NCBI GenBank assembly: GCA_040880285.1
Contig: JBBDIT010000068.1
Location: 1 to 13,392, forward strand
Length of the DNA stretch: 13,392 nucleotides
Reading direction: 5' to 3'
Source: JANQJA01 sp040880285
GTDB lineage: Bacteria; Pseudomonadota; Gammaproteobacteria; Pseudomonadales; Azotimanducaceae
Shown: piece after piece, positions 6,442 through 13,392 of the stretch
Numbering within the stretch: position 1 is the first letter of the stretch
How the letters are laid out: every line of letters starts with the position of its first letter
Position numbers and translations under genes: made by a program
Notes under the pieces: generated by a model
What the model was told of the DNA's origin: nothing
The model's input: only the letters and a program-made list of their open reading frames with translations
Database searches by the model: none

Positions 6442-6496
6442 CACCAGGCGTCTATACTCGGTACCCATCAATAGTAATTTCGAAAGGAAGACCCCC

Positions 6497-7405
6497 ATGG
6501 CAAGCCACCTCAGCACTTCCGCACGGCAAAAGGCCGAGAATTTTATCCTGGCAAATGCCAACAACCTGGCGATCGCGAGATACCGCTTTCATTTTGAAGG
6601 CGGTGATGCCGCCAATGTGATTGCCGCCCTCCAGCATTACCAGAATGCCGACGGTGGTTTTGGCGGTGGCCTTGAGGCAGACCTTCGCACTAAAAATTCC
6701 TCCGTAATCGCAACAACCATTGCTCTCCAGATCGTCAATGAAGCCGATAACCCGGGATCGCCTCTCGTGGACAATGCTTTGCGCTATCTCGCAGATCGCT
6801 ACGACGGTGCCAACTGGCCCCTGATCAATGCAGATTGTAACGATGCCCCGCACGCGCCCTGGTGGACCTTTGACCCGACAGTCCAGGCACCATCCGGCTT
6901 TGCTGCAAACCCTGGCGCTGAGGTGCTGTCGTACCTGATTACGTTTGATGCCATGGACAAACTGACCCGGCAAGACCTGTTGAATCGCAGCATCGAACAT
7001 ATCGCTAGTCATCCACTCGAGATGCATGAACTCCTTTGTTACCTGCGTCTGTTTGATAATCCGCGGCTACCAACTTCCGCCGCACAAAGCCTCTTGCCTC
7101 ATCTCATCCGGCGGGCCGGGCAACTGGTCAAGGTCAAACCCGCGAACTGGGACGAATATAGCCTTACGCCCATCGATGTGGTGCCAGGTCCAGACGCCCC
7201 GCTCGCCGACTTGTTCAGCGAAGCGCTGGACCAGAACATCGATTATCGCATCGCAGCCCAGAAGGATGATGGCAGCTGGTCACCGGCCTGGTCCTGGGGG
7301 AACGCATTTCCCGGGGCCTGGCGCGAGGCCGAACTTGAAATCAAGGTGGACCTGACCCTCCGTTTTCTCTTGCAACTGGCACGATTTGATCGGCTCGATT
7401 CCTGA
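6497..7405 (+). CDS. Uncharacterised protein with QW-like repeats (alpha/alpha-toroid-like)
   Basis: I cannot name this 302-residue cytoplasmic protein. It has no signal peptide or membrane helix. Two motifs resemble the QW repeats of squalene/oxidosqualene cyclases and protein prenyltransferase beta subunits: HYQNADGGFGGGLEADL (47-63) and AQKDDGSWSPAWSWG (254-268). These suggest an alpha/alpha barrel with aromatic, Gly-rich turns. The DXDD motif of squalene-hopene cyclase is not seen and the protein is about half that length, so cyclase activity is not supported. The ATG has a good AAGGAAG site (6484-6490) six bases upstream. Divergence from the WYL regulator, with an inverted repeat between them, suggests it is that regulator's target. 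The 198-base gap downstream leads into uvrA with its own SOS promoter, so it is probably a single-gene unit. Confidence 0.72.
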   Translation: MASHLSTSARQKAENFILANANNLAIARYRFHFEGGDAANVIAALQHYQNADGGFGGGLEADLRTKNSSVIATTIALQIVNEADNPGSPLVDNALRYLADRYDGANWPLINADCNDAPHAPWWTFDPTVQAPSGFAANPGAEVLSYLITFDAMDKLTRQDLLNRSIEHIASHPLEMHELLCYLRLFDNPRLPTSAAQSLLPHLIRRAGQLVKVKPANWDEYSLTPIDVVPGPDAPLADLFSEALDQNIDYRIAAQKDDGSWSPAWSWGNAFPGAWREAELEIKVDLTLRFLLQLARFDRLDS

Positions 7406-7534
7406 TGGCGAACCACCCGACCCATGCGTTTATAATCGAAATCCTGGACCCATTACACAGACCAGGTATCGATAGAGTACGAACACTGATCCATTCCCAT
7501 ATAAACCCCTGTACCAGACAGCCAATTCCGGGGC

Positions 7535-7563
7535 TTGCACCCAACTCAAATCCTGTATATATA
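7535..7563 (+). promoter_or_regulatory. Candidate uvrA promoter overlapping the SOS box
   Basis: TTGCAC (7535-7540) and TATATA (7558-7563) are separated by 17 bases, a fair sigma70 promoter. Its -10 lies inside the LexA box, the geometry expected for LexA repression by occlusion. Transcription would start near 7570, giving a leader of about 34 bases before the uvrA ATG. Confidence 0.5.
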
Positions 7564-7570
7564 TACAGTT
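7551..7570 (+). promoter_or_regulatory. LexA-binding SOS box upstream of uvrA
   Basis: The core CTGT (7553-7556), ATATATAT (7557-7564), ACAG (7565-7568) is a perfect 16-base palindrome identical to the gammaproteobacterial/E. coli SOS consensus CTGT-N8-ACAG with its alternating AT centre. It ends 35 bases before the uvrA ATG at 7604 and covers the probable -10. It indicates DNA-damage induction of uvrA. It also shows that the open frame extending up to 7535 is not the true start, since the operator would lie within the coding region. Confidence 0.93.
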
Positions 7571-7603
7571 AACTGGAAATCTGCAAAAAAAGAAAGCCCA
7601 ATC

Positions 7604-10453
7604 ATGAAGACTGCAACTGAAGAACTCGACCATATCCTGATCCGGGGCGCGCGCGAGCATAATCTCAAGTCCATCGAGACCAGAATCCCGAAACGCAAAC
7701 TGGTGGTGTTGACAGGCGTCTCGGGGTCAGGAAAGTCGTCCCTGGCTTTCGATACGTTATACGCGGAGGGCCAGCGCCGCTATGTTGAGTCCCTGTCCGC
7801 CTATGCCAGGCAATTTTTGGGACAGATGGAGAAGCCCAAATACGACACGATCCGCGGACTTTCCCCCACTATTTCGATCGAACAAAAGACGACCAGCCGC
7901 AATCCCCGGTCCACCGTGGGTACCATTACTGAAATTTCCGACTACCTGCGTGTCCTTTACGCCCGGGTAGGCGTGCAGCACTGTCACCAGTGTGGTCGCA
8001 AGGTCCAGAGTCAAACTGCCCAGAATATCGCCCGCGAGCTCATGTCCCTGCCAACCGGTATCCGCCTGCACCTGCTGGTGCCGCTGCTTGTCAATCGCAA
8101 GGGTGAACACCGGGATATGTTGGAAGACGCACGCATGCAAGGATTTGTCCGCCTCCGGGTCGATGGTGAAATCGTGCGCAGCGACGATATCGAGGCACTG
8201 GACAAACGTAAGAAACACACGGTTGAGGCGGTCATTGACCGGCTGGTACTCAAGGGAGACATCAGTGAAAGGCTGACTGAGTCAGTCGAGTCGGCGCTCA
8301 AGCTGGGTGACGGTATGCTGATTGCAGCAGCCGACAGGCACAAGGACCGAATCTATTCCGAACACCTGTCTTGCGGTCATTGCGGCATTTCATTCCCGGC
8401 ACTCTCGCCACAGGCATTTTCGTTCAACAGCCCCCAGGGTATGTGCCATGACTGTAACGGCCTTGGCACCCAGGTGGCGTTTGACCCGGACCTGGTCATT
8501 CCTGACAAGGATCTGTCCCTGCGGGATGGTGCACTAAAGCCGGTGGGGCGTATCGACACGGATCGCAACTCAACCAGTGCCATGTACCATCGACAAGTAT
8601 TCGAACAGATGAAGATGCCGATGACCAAACCCTGGAATAAACTGACCAGGGCCCAGAAAGACAAGATCCTGTACGGCACAGGTGAGAAGCGCTACAAAAT
8701 TAATTGGGGCTCGCACGGCACCAGTCATTCCCGTTATGAAGGCCTGCTCAATCGACTGATGCGAAGGTTTCGCAACACGCGCTCGGAAGGAATGAAACGT
8801 TGGTACTCGCAGTTTCTTGCCAACACGCCTTGCAACAGCTGCTCTGGCCTGCGACTGCGGCCAGAAAGTGCGGCCGTCAAGGTTGCGGATACCACGATTG
8901 TAGAAGTTTCCAGTTGGACCATCGACCGGGCGTACGAGTTTTTTCAGTCCCTGAGCTTGCCGGGTGCCGCGGGTGAAATAGCCGCCGAAGTGCTAAAAGA
9001 GATCTGCAACCGTCTCAACTTTCTGGTATCTGTCGGGTTGTCCTATTTGTCGCTGGATCGACTCGGACCCAGTTTGTCAGGAGGTGAATCCCAACGTATT
9101 CGCCTGGCAAGCCAGGTCGGCTCGGAACTGTCCGGTGTGATCTACATTCTGGATGAACCAAGTATTGGACTGCACCAGCGGGACAATGAGAAATTACTGG
9201 GCACCTTGTGCAGAATGCGTGATATCGGCAATACGGTCGTCGTGGTTGAACATGATGAAGAAACCATCCGTACGGCAGACCATGTTATCGATTTCGGACC
9301 GGGCGCCGGTGTAAAAGGCGGCAATATTGTCCACGCCGGTACGCCCAGGAGCCTGGAAAAGTGCAGGTCGTCGATTACGGGTAACTACCTTTCCGGTCGC
9401 ACTGCGATTCCGATTCGTGAACAGCGCCGGGAACCCACAGGCACAATAGAAGTCGTCGGTGCAAGTGCCAATAACCTCAAGAATATTGACGTCGAGTTCC
9501 CGCTCGGGATCCTGACTGCGGTCACGGGCGTCTCGGGCGCAGGAAAGTCCACCCTGGTCAATGACATCCTGCACCCGGCACTCGCGCGCCAGTTCCATAG
9601 TGCCACCCGGAAAGTGGGAGCTCACACCCGTATTACCGGCCTCGACCAGCTCGACAAGGTCGTTGCCATTGACCAGCGGCCCATAGGTCGTACTCCCCGC
9701 AGTAATCCGGTTACCTACATCAAGGTATTCGATGAAATCAGGACCTTCTTTTCCATGCTGCCAGGTTCCAGAATGCGTGGTTACAAACCCGGCCGCTTCT
9801 CATTCAATGTCAAAGGTGGTCGATGTGAGGCTTGTCAGGGTGATGGCGTGCGAAAAATTGAGATGCACTTCCTGTCAGATGTATTCGTCAAATGTGAGGA
9901 GTGTGATGGCAAGCGATTCAATGAGGCTACACTGGAGGTGAAATACAAGGGTAAGAACATTGCCGACATTCTTGAGTTGACGATCGCCGAGGCCGTAGAG
10001 CACTTCTCGGAACACCCTAAAATAGTCAACAAGCTACAACTACTCGTGGATGTGGGCCTTGATTACCTGCATATGGGACAACCTTCCAATACACTTTCAG
10101 GTGGTGAGGCCCAGCGAATTAAACTGGCCCGTGAACTTTCAAAAGTCGCAACCGGCAAAACTTTCTACATTCTGGATGAACCCACAACCGGCCTGCACTT
10201 CGATGACGTTCGCAAATTGCTCAATGTTCTGGATCGCCTGGTAGAATCAGGCAATAGTGTCACGGTGATTGAGCATAACCTGGATGTGATTAAAACCGCC
10301 GACTGGATTATTGATTTGGGTCCGGATGGTGGACCCGCTGGCGGTGAGGTTATTGCCGAGGGGACGCCGGAGCAGGTCTCGCTGATCGAAGATTCTGAAA
10401 CCGGGCGTTATATCAGGGCGCTGCTCCCCAAAAAACGTGCCAGCGCTGCCTGA
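7604..10453 (+). CDS. uvrA: Excinuclease ABC subunit A (UvrA)
   Basis: This 949-residue ABC-type ATPase is the damage-recognition subunit of nucleotide excision repair; as a dimer it loads UvrB on lesions. The first ATP site has Walker A GVSGSGKSS with Lys44 and signature LSGGESQRIRLASQ with ILDEPSIGLHQRDN. The second has GVSGAGKST with Lys648 and signature LSGGEAQRIKLARELSK with ILDEPTTGLHFDD. Cys-X2-Cys pairs for the zinc modules include CHQCG, CGHC with CHDC, and CEAC with CEEC. Length matches the family (about 940). The start at 7604 is chosen because upstream codons overlap the LexA box and residues from RGAREHNLK onward are conserved. There is no linked ssb, unlike the common gammaproteobacterial uvrA-ssb divergent pair. 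Several segments (EKPKYDTIRGLSPTISIEQK, GGESQRIRLASQVGS) read more like deltaproteobacterial UvrA than E. coli UvrA, from memory. Confidence 0.97.
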   Translation: MKTATEELDHILIRGAREHNLKSIETRIPKRKLVVLTGVSGSGKSSLAFDTLYAEGQRRYVESLSAYARQFLGQMEKPKYDTIRGLSPTISIEQKTTSRNPRSTVGTITEISDYLRVLYARVGVQHCHQCGRKVQSQTAQNIARELMSLPTGIRLHLLVPLLVNRKGEHRDMLEDARMQGFVRLRVDGEIVRSDDIEALDKRKKHTVEAVIDRLVLKGDISERLTESVESALKLGDGMLIAAADRHKDRIYSEHLSCGHCGISFPALSPQAFSFNSPQGMCHDCNGLGTQVAFDPDLVIPDKDLSLRDGALKPVGRIDTDRNSTSAMYHRQVFEQMKMPMTKPWNKLTRAQKDKILYGTGEKRYKINWGSHGTSHSRYEGLLNRLMRRFRNTRSEGMKRWYSQFLANTPCNSCSGLRLRPESAAVKVADTTIVEVSSWTIDRAYEFFQSLSLPGAAGEIAAEVLKEICNRLNFLVSVGLSYLSLDRLGPSLSGGESQRIRLASQVGSELSGVIYILDEPSIGLHQRDNEKLLGTLCRMRDIGNTVVVVEHDEETIRTADHVIDFGPGAGVKGGNIVHAGTPRSLEKCRSSITGNYLSGRTAIPIREQRREPTGTIEVVGASANNLKNIDVEFPLGILTAVTGVSGAGKSTLVNDILHPALARQFHSATRKVGAHTRITGLDQLDKVVAIDQRPIGRTPRSNPVTYIKVFDEIRTFFSMLPGSRMRGYKPGRFSFNVKGGRCEACQGDGVRKIEMHFLSDVFVKCEECDGKRFNEATLEVKYKGKNIADILELTIAEAVEHFSEHPKIVNKLQLLVDVGLDYLHMGQPSNTLSGGEAQRIKLARELSKVATGKTFYILDEPTTGLHFDDVRKLLNVLDRLVESGNSVTVIEHNLDVIKTADWIIDLGPDGGPAGGEVIAEGTPEQVSLIEDSETGRYIRALLPKKRASAA

Positions 10454-10514
10454 TGCAGTTGGCTGGCAAAGGCTGTACCCTAGTGAACTTCTGAACAAGG
10501 CAAACTCACGACTG

Positions 10515-11366
10515 ATGGTTGAAGTTCACACCTCCGAGGTTCCCATACGCCCCGCTGCAACTGTCATGTTGGTTGATGATCGACCGGACCTGCAGGTCTA
10601 TATGATGGAGCGCAACGCCAACACCGTCTTTGCGGGCGGCATGTGGGTTTTTCCGGGCGGGTCAGTGGACGCGGATGACGACCCGGACCTCTTTCAACAC
10701 ATCAGCATTCATCGCACAGACGCTGAGGCCAGCCATCTGTTGGATTTACCTCGTGGCGGCCTTGCCTACTATATCGCGGCAATCAGGGAGGCATTTGAAG
10801 AAGCGGGCGTGCTGCTTGCACTCAGACGCGATACGCACGAACCCCTCGACCTCAAGGACAAGGCAACCGCAACCCGATTCCAGGCGCATCGCAATGACAT
10901 CAATGACAGCAACCGTAATTTCGTTGAGATTATTGACGAAGAAAACCTGATCCTCGACGCCGGGGAAATGCATTATGTTGCAAGATGGATCACACCGGTC
11001 GGCCCACCGCGGCGATTCGATGCACGCTTTTTCATTGCCCGGATGCCGAAGCGGCAGGTGCCGATTCACGACGACAATGAGCTTGTTCACTCGAAGTGGT
11101 TATCGCCCGACGCCATACTGGACAGTGTCGATGCCGAAAATATGGTATTGATGAGCCCGACACTCCGAATGATTCGCTGTCTTGCTCGATTCACGTCTGC
11201 GGATGACGTGATTGCATCTGCCGCATCAAACCTCGCCGATGAACGTGCTCGCGTCAATGAGGCAAGAGAGATCGTGCTACCAGGTGAACCTGGCTATGAA
11301 TCCGCCGACGAGTCAATCGAAAACGGCTGGGTCCGCCTGAGGCCCCTGCCTCTCCATGGGAAGTAA
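10515..11366 (+). CDS. Nudix hydrolase, NUDT19-like
   Basis: This 283-residue Nudix-fold enzyme probably cleaves a nucleoside-diphosphate-linked compound. The metal-binding core REAFEEAGV lies at residues 91-99, with the expected Glu92, Glu95 and Glu96. The upstream WVFPGG is separated from it by an insertion of about 40 residues, so the motif is not the contiguous GX5EX7REUXEEXGU. That split arrangement (FPGG, insertion, IAAIREAFEEAGVLL) is characteristic of the NUDT19/RP2 family, whose mammalian member acts on coenzyme A esters. A CoA-type substrate here is only inference. A longer frame begins at a GTG at 10437 inside uvrA, but it has no ribosome site and the conserved part starts near VPIRPAATVML, so ATG 10515 is preferred although its ribosome site is also weak. 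The gene lies 61 bases after uvrA and its TAA overlaps the next ATG. Confidence 0.85.
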   Translation: MVEVHTSEVPIRPAATVMLVDDRPDLQVYMMERNANTVFAGGMWVFPGGSVDADDDPDLFQHISIHRTDAEASHLLDLPRGGLAYYIAAIREAFEEAGVLLALRRDTHEPLDLKDKATATRFQAHRNDINDSNRNFVEIIDEENLILDAGEMHYVARWITPVGPPRRFDARFFIARMPKRQVPIHDDNELVHSKWLSPDAILDSVDAENMVLMSPTLRMIRCLARFTSADDVIASAASNLADERARVNEAREIVLPGEPGYESADESIENGWVRLRPLPLHGK

Positions 11367-11368
11367 TG
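11364..11368 (+). promoter_or_regulatory. TAATG stop/start overlap coupling the Nudix and oxidase genes
   Basis: The Nudix stop TAA (11364-11366) shares its last A with the ATG of the next gene (11366-11368). Such an overlap normally implies one transcript and translational coupling by a terminating ribosome. Only a modest GGGAAG precedes it. Confidence 0.75.
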
Positions 11369-12505
11369 GGCCAACCAACCTATGATTGTATCGTTGTCGG
11401 CATAGGTGGTATCGGCAGCGCTGCGCTGTACCACCTGGCAAGGCGTGGCGCAAAAGTGCTCGGCATCGACCAGTATCCTGTTGCCCATGACCAGGGCAGT
11501 TCTCATGGCGACACGCGTGCGATACGGCTGGTTTATTTCGAGCATCCCGACTATGTACCTTTACTCAAACGCTCACTCCAGCTGTGGGAAGAACTCAACG
11601 AAAAAAACGCTCAATGCCTCTTTCACCGCACCGGAATCCTGCAGTCAGGTCCCGCGTCTGGTGAGGTAATCAAAGGCCTGATCGCGGCCGCAGCCGCCCA
11701 TGATCTTCCTATGGAACAACTGTCTGCCTCAGAAGTCAGCGATCGATTCAAAGGCTTTTCGATTCCGTCAACGGAGTCTGCCATATTTGATCCCAACGGC
11801 GGTGTGCTCAAGGTTGAGGACTGTATCCGGGCCCATGTCCATCTGGCCGAGACCCACGGTGCCGCACTACATACGCCAGAAACGGTCAGACACTGGTACG
11901 TGGATAAGCAAGCCGTCAATGTCGAAACCGACAAGGGACATCACAAATGTAAAGCGCTGGTGATTACACCAGGACCCTGGGCACCACGGATGCTACCGGC
12001 ATTTGCACCGCACCTACACCTGCTGCGCAAGTCTCTGTTCTGGTTCGACAACGAAGAGGAAAGCTATCACATCGAAAACGGTTGCCCGGTCTTCCTGTTT
12101 GAGCAGGGCAAGCACGCATTCTATGGATTCCCGGCGCTAGACGAAAAAGGGATCAAAGTGGCTGATCACAACGGCGGTCGACCTATCACGTCACCGGCAG
12201 ACCTTGATCGTCATGTGGATACTGATGAACTCGGGGCAGTCAGTCTGATGCTACGCCAGTATCTGCCCGCAGTGGGTCACCAGTTGAATGATCACACTAC
12301 CTGTATGTACACCATGAGTGCAGACGGACACTTTATCGTCGGCCACTACCCCGAAGTTGAGCAGGTCAACGTGGTGGCAGGGCTTTCAGGTCACGGGTTC
12401 AAGTTCGCGCCGGTACTCGGCGAGATAATGGCGGACCTTGCGCTGGAAGGTGCCACAGAGCATCCGATCGACTTTCTATCTCCCACTCGCTTTGTCATGC
12501 CGTAG
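11366..12505 (+). CDS. FAD-dependent oxidase, monomeric sarcosine oxidase / N-methyltryptophan oxidase (SolA) family
   Basis: This 379-residue flavoenzyme should oxidatively demethylate or deaminate a secondary or N-methyl amine, using O2 and releasing H2O2. The N-terminal FAD-binding fold is VVGIGGIGSA (Gly12, Gly14, Gly17) with an acidic end of strand two (IDQYP). The family stretch GSSHGDTRAIR follows, with Arg51 and Arg54 matching Arg49 and Arg52 of Bacillus monomeric sarcosine oxidase. Lys264 (GIKVADH) matches the O2-activating Lys265, and Cys313 (TTCMYTMSADGHFIV) matches the covalent flavin Cys315. All key residues are therefore present and covalent FAD is expected. The C-terminal GLSGHGFKFAPVLGE is also typical. 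Length fits the family (about 370-390). Whether the substrate is sarcosine, N-methyltryptophan, pipecolate or another amine cannot be read from the sequence, so no symbol is given. It is translationally coupled to the Nudix gene. Confidence 0.9.
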   Translation: MGQPTYDCIVVGIGGIGSAALYHLARRGAKVLGIDQYPVAHDQGSSHGDTRAIRLVYFEHPDYVPLLKRSLQLWEELNEKNAQCLFHRTGILQSGPASGEVIKGLIAAAAAHDLPMEQLSASEVSDRFKGFSIPSTESAIFDPNGGVLKVEDCIRAHVHLAETHGAALHTPETVRHWYVDKQAVNVETDKGHHKCKALVITPGPWAPRMLPAFAPHLHLLRKSLFWFDNEEESYHIENGCPVFLFEQGKHAFYGFPALDEKGIKVADHNGGRPITSPADLDRHVDTDELGAVSLMLRQYLPAVGHQLNDHTTCMYTMSADGHFIVGHYPEVEQVNVVAGLSGHGFKFAPVLGEIMADLALEGATEHPIDFLSPTRFVMP

Positions 12506-12627
12506 GATGACGCCCCCGTGCCAGCCGCCAGATACAATAATCACTTGGCTCGGCAGGACCCCCAATCCAAACCAGGCTACCGTTTACGAGGTGTTCAGCT
12601 GGCCTGAATTGCTTCATAATTTCACTT

Positions 12628-13392
12628 ATGAGATACGCCCTGTATGTCCTCATCCCCCTGATCGTTGCCCTGATTCTCTTGAGTATTTTGGTGGACAAGG
12701 ATCCGGATGAACCCACAGCAGCCGAAAGGCCAATACCGGCTAAACAGGCCCCGATCCCGGATTTTGCTGCCTTCAAGGACGTCAAACGAAAGAAACAGGC
12801 GTTTTTCGAGTATATGCTGCCAATGGTCAGGCGTTCCAACGAGGCGGTTCTGGCGGAACGCAGGCTGGTGCTCGACATTCGGGAGAAGTTGGCAGGTGGA
12901 GGCAAGCTCGATAGCAACGAGCAGGAACGCCTTAATGCCCTTTTGCAGAAGTATCGGGTTAAAACCGAGCAGCAGCCAACCGCGGATGATATGGCGCAGC
13001 TCCTGACCCGTGTCGATGTGGTACCTGCATCACTCATACTGGCACAGGCCGCCAATGAATCAGCCTGGGGTACCTCACGGTTCGCGGCACAGGCATACAA
13101 CTTCTTTGGCATCTGGTGTTTTGAACCTGGCTGCGGACTGACACCCAGGCTGCGGGACGATGGCTTGACCCATGAAGTCGCAAAATTCAAGACCATTGAG
13201 CATGGCGTTGCTTACTACCTGCGTACGATCAATACGAACCACGCATATCGGGACCTTCGCCGAATCAGGGCACAACTGCGCGGGGAAGACAGCAGGTTGA
13301 GTGGTCACGAGTTAGCCGAGGGACTGCTACGATATTCCGAGCGTGGCAGGGAATATGTAGAGGAAATCCAGGCCATGATCAGGATCAACCAG
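12628..13392 (+). CDS. Bax-like glucosaminidase-domain protein (partial, runs off the right edge)
   Basis: The frame is open from ATG 12628 to the last base, giving 255 residues without a stop; E. coli Bax is about 274, so little is missing. Residues about 5-22 are a single N-terminal membrane anchor, followed by a Pro-rich linker, placing the rest in the periplasm. Residues about 120-255 are a mannosyl-glycoprotein endo-beta-N-acetylglucosaminidase-like domain (FlgJ/Bax type) with VVPASLILAQAANESAWGTS and catalytic Glu144, then YNFFGIWCF and YYLRTINTNHAYRDLR. It should cleave peptidoglycan glycan strands. No Shine-Dalgarno precedes 12628, so the exact start is less certain, but the membrane helix begins right there. 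It is separated from the oxidase gene by 122 bases with no clear promoter or terminator; the gap holds only an imperfect inverted repeat. Confidence 0.88.
   Translation, partial: MRYALYVLIPLIVALILLSILVDKDPDEPTAAERPIPAKQAPIPDFAAFKDVKRKKQAFFEYMLPMVRRSNEAVLAERRLVLDIREKLAGGGKLDSNEQERLNALLQKYRVKTEQQPTADDMAQLLTRVDVVPASLILAQAANESAWGTSRFAAQAYNFFGIWCFEPGCGLTPRLRDDGLTHEVAKFKTIEHGVAYYLRTINTNHAYRDLRRIRAQLRGEDSRLSGHELAEGLLRYSERGREYVEEIQAMIRINQ

Noticed and set aside
7509..7521. CTGT-N5-ACAG, possible second LexA half-site pair
   Set aside because: The spacing is five instead of eight bases, so LexA would not be expected to bind; probably chance.
7535..7603. Upstream extension of uvrA by 23 codons
   Set aside because: It would put the promoter and LexA box inside the coding region, and the extra residues are not part of UvrA.
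10437..10514. Longer Nudix start at a GTG inside the uvrA end
   Set aside because: No ribosome site, overlap with uvrA, and family similarity begins only near the ATG at 10515.
12520..12560. Imperfect inverted repeat (TGCCAGCC ... GGCTCGGCA) after the oxidase gene
   Set aside because: The loop is about 20 bases, the stem has a bulge, and no T-run follows on either strand, so it is not called a terminator.

Overview
The window reads as a piece of a proteobacterial chromosome, most likely a gammaproteobacterium. The main pointers are a textbook CTGT-(AT)4-ACAG LexA operator in front of uvrA, Gram-negative envelope proteins (an outer-membrane barrel, a lipobox lipoprotein and a Bax-type hydrolase), and YafY/WYL and SolA-type families. 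No rRNA, tRNA, transposon, prophage, CRISPR array or origin was seen. Genes are tightly packed and no gene-free stretch exceeds about 210 bases. I cannot name the species.

Left part (1-4781). After a strong rho-independent terminator for a plus-strand gene lying off the left edge (43-67), a five-gene minus-strand cluster runs from 4663 down to 74. In order of transcription it encodes an ECF sigma factor, a membrane-anchored zinc-finger anti-sigma factor with a periplasmic beta-rich domain and a repeat tail, a small secreted Ala/Arg/Glu-rich protein, a TPR protein with a C-terminal outer-membrane-barrel-like region, and a lipoprotein combining a transglutaminase-like triad with TPRs. A candidate ECF promoter (GAAC-N16-CGTC) lies upstream of the sigma gene. 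A hairpin with a T-tract lies between the small secreted protein and the TPR-barrel gene. The cluster looks like an envelope-sensing regulator coupled to an envelope assembly, export or remodelling apparatus. It is the least explained part of the window.

Middle (4871-7405). On the minus strand lie a CinA/MoaB-type molybdopterin-binding-domain protein and, upstream of it, a YafY-type HTH-WYL regulator. The regulator is divergent from an uncharacterised 302-residue protein with QW-like repeats (alpha/alpha-toroid-like). A perfect inverted repeat, CTGACA-N6-TGTCAG, sits in the divergent promoter region.

Right part (7551-13392). A plus-strand run starts with SOS-controlled uvrA (nucleotide excision repair), followed by a NUDT19-like Nudix hydrolase and a monomeric sarcosine oxidase/SolA-type flavoenzyme whose start overlaps the Nudix stop as TAATG. 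After a 122-base gap comes a Bax/glucosaminidase-type peptidoglycan hydrolase that runs off the right edge. UvrA, Nudix and the oxidase may be co-transcribed, since no terminator was seen between them, but only the last two show coupling.
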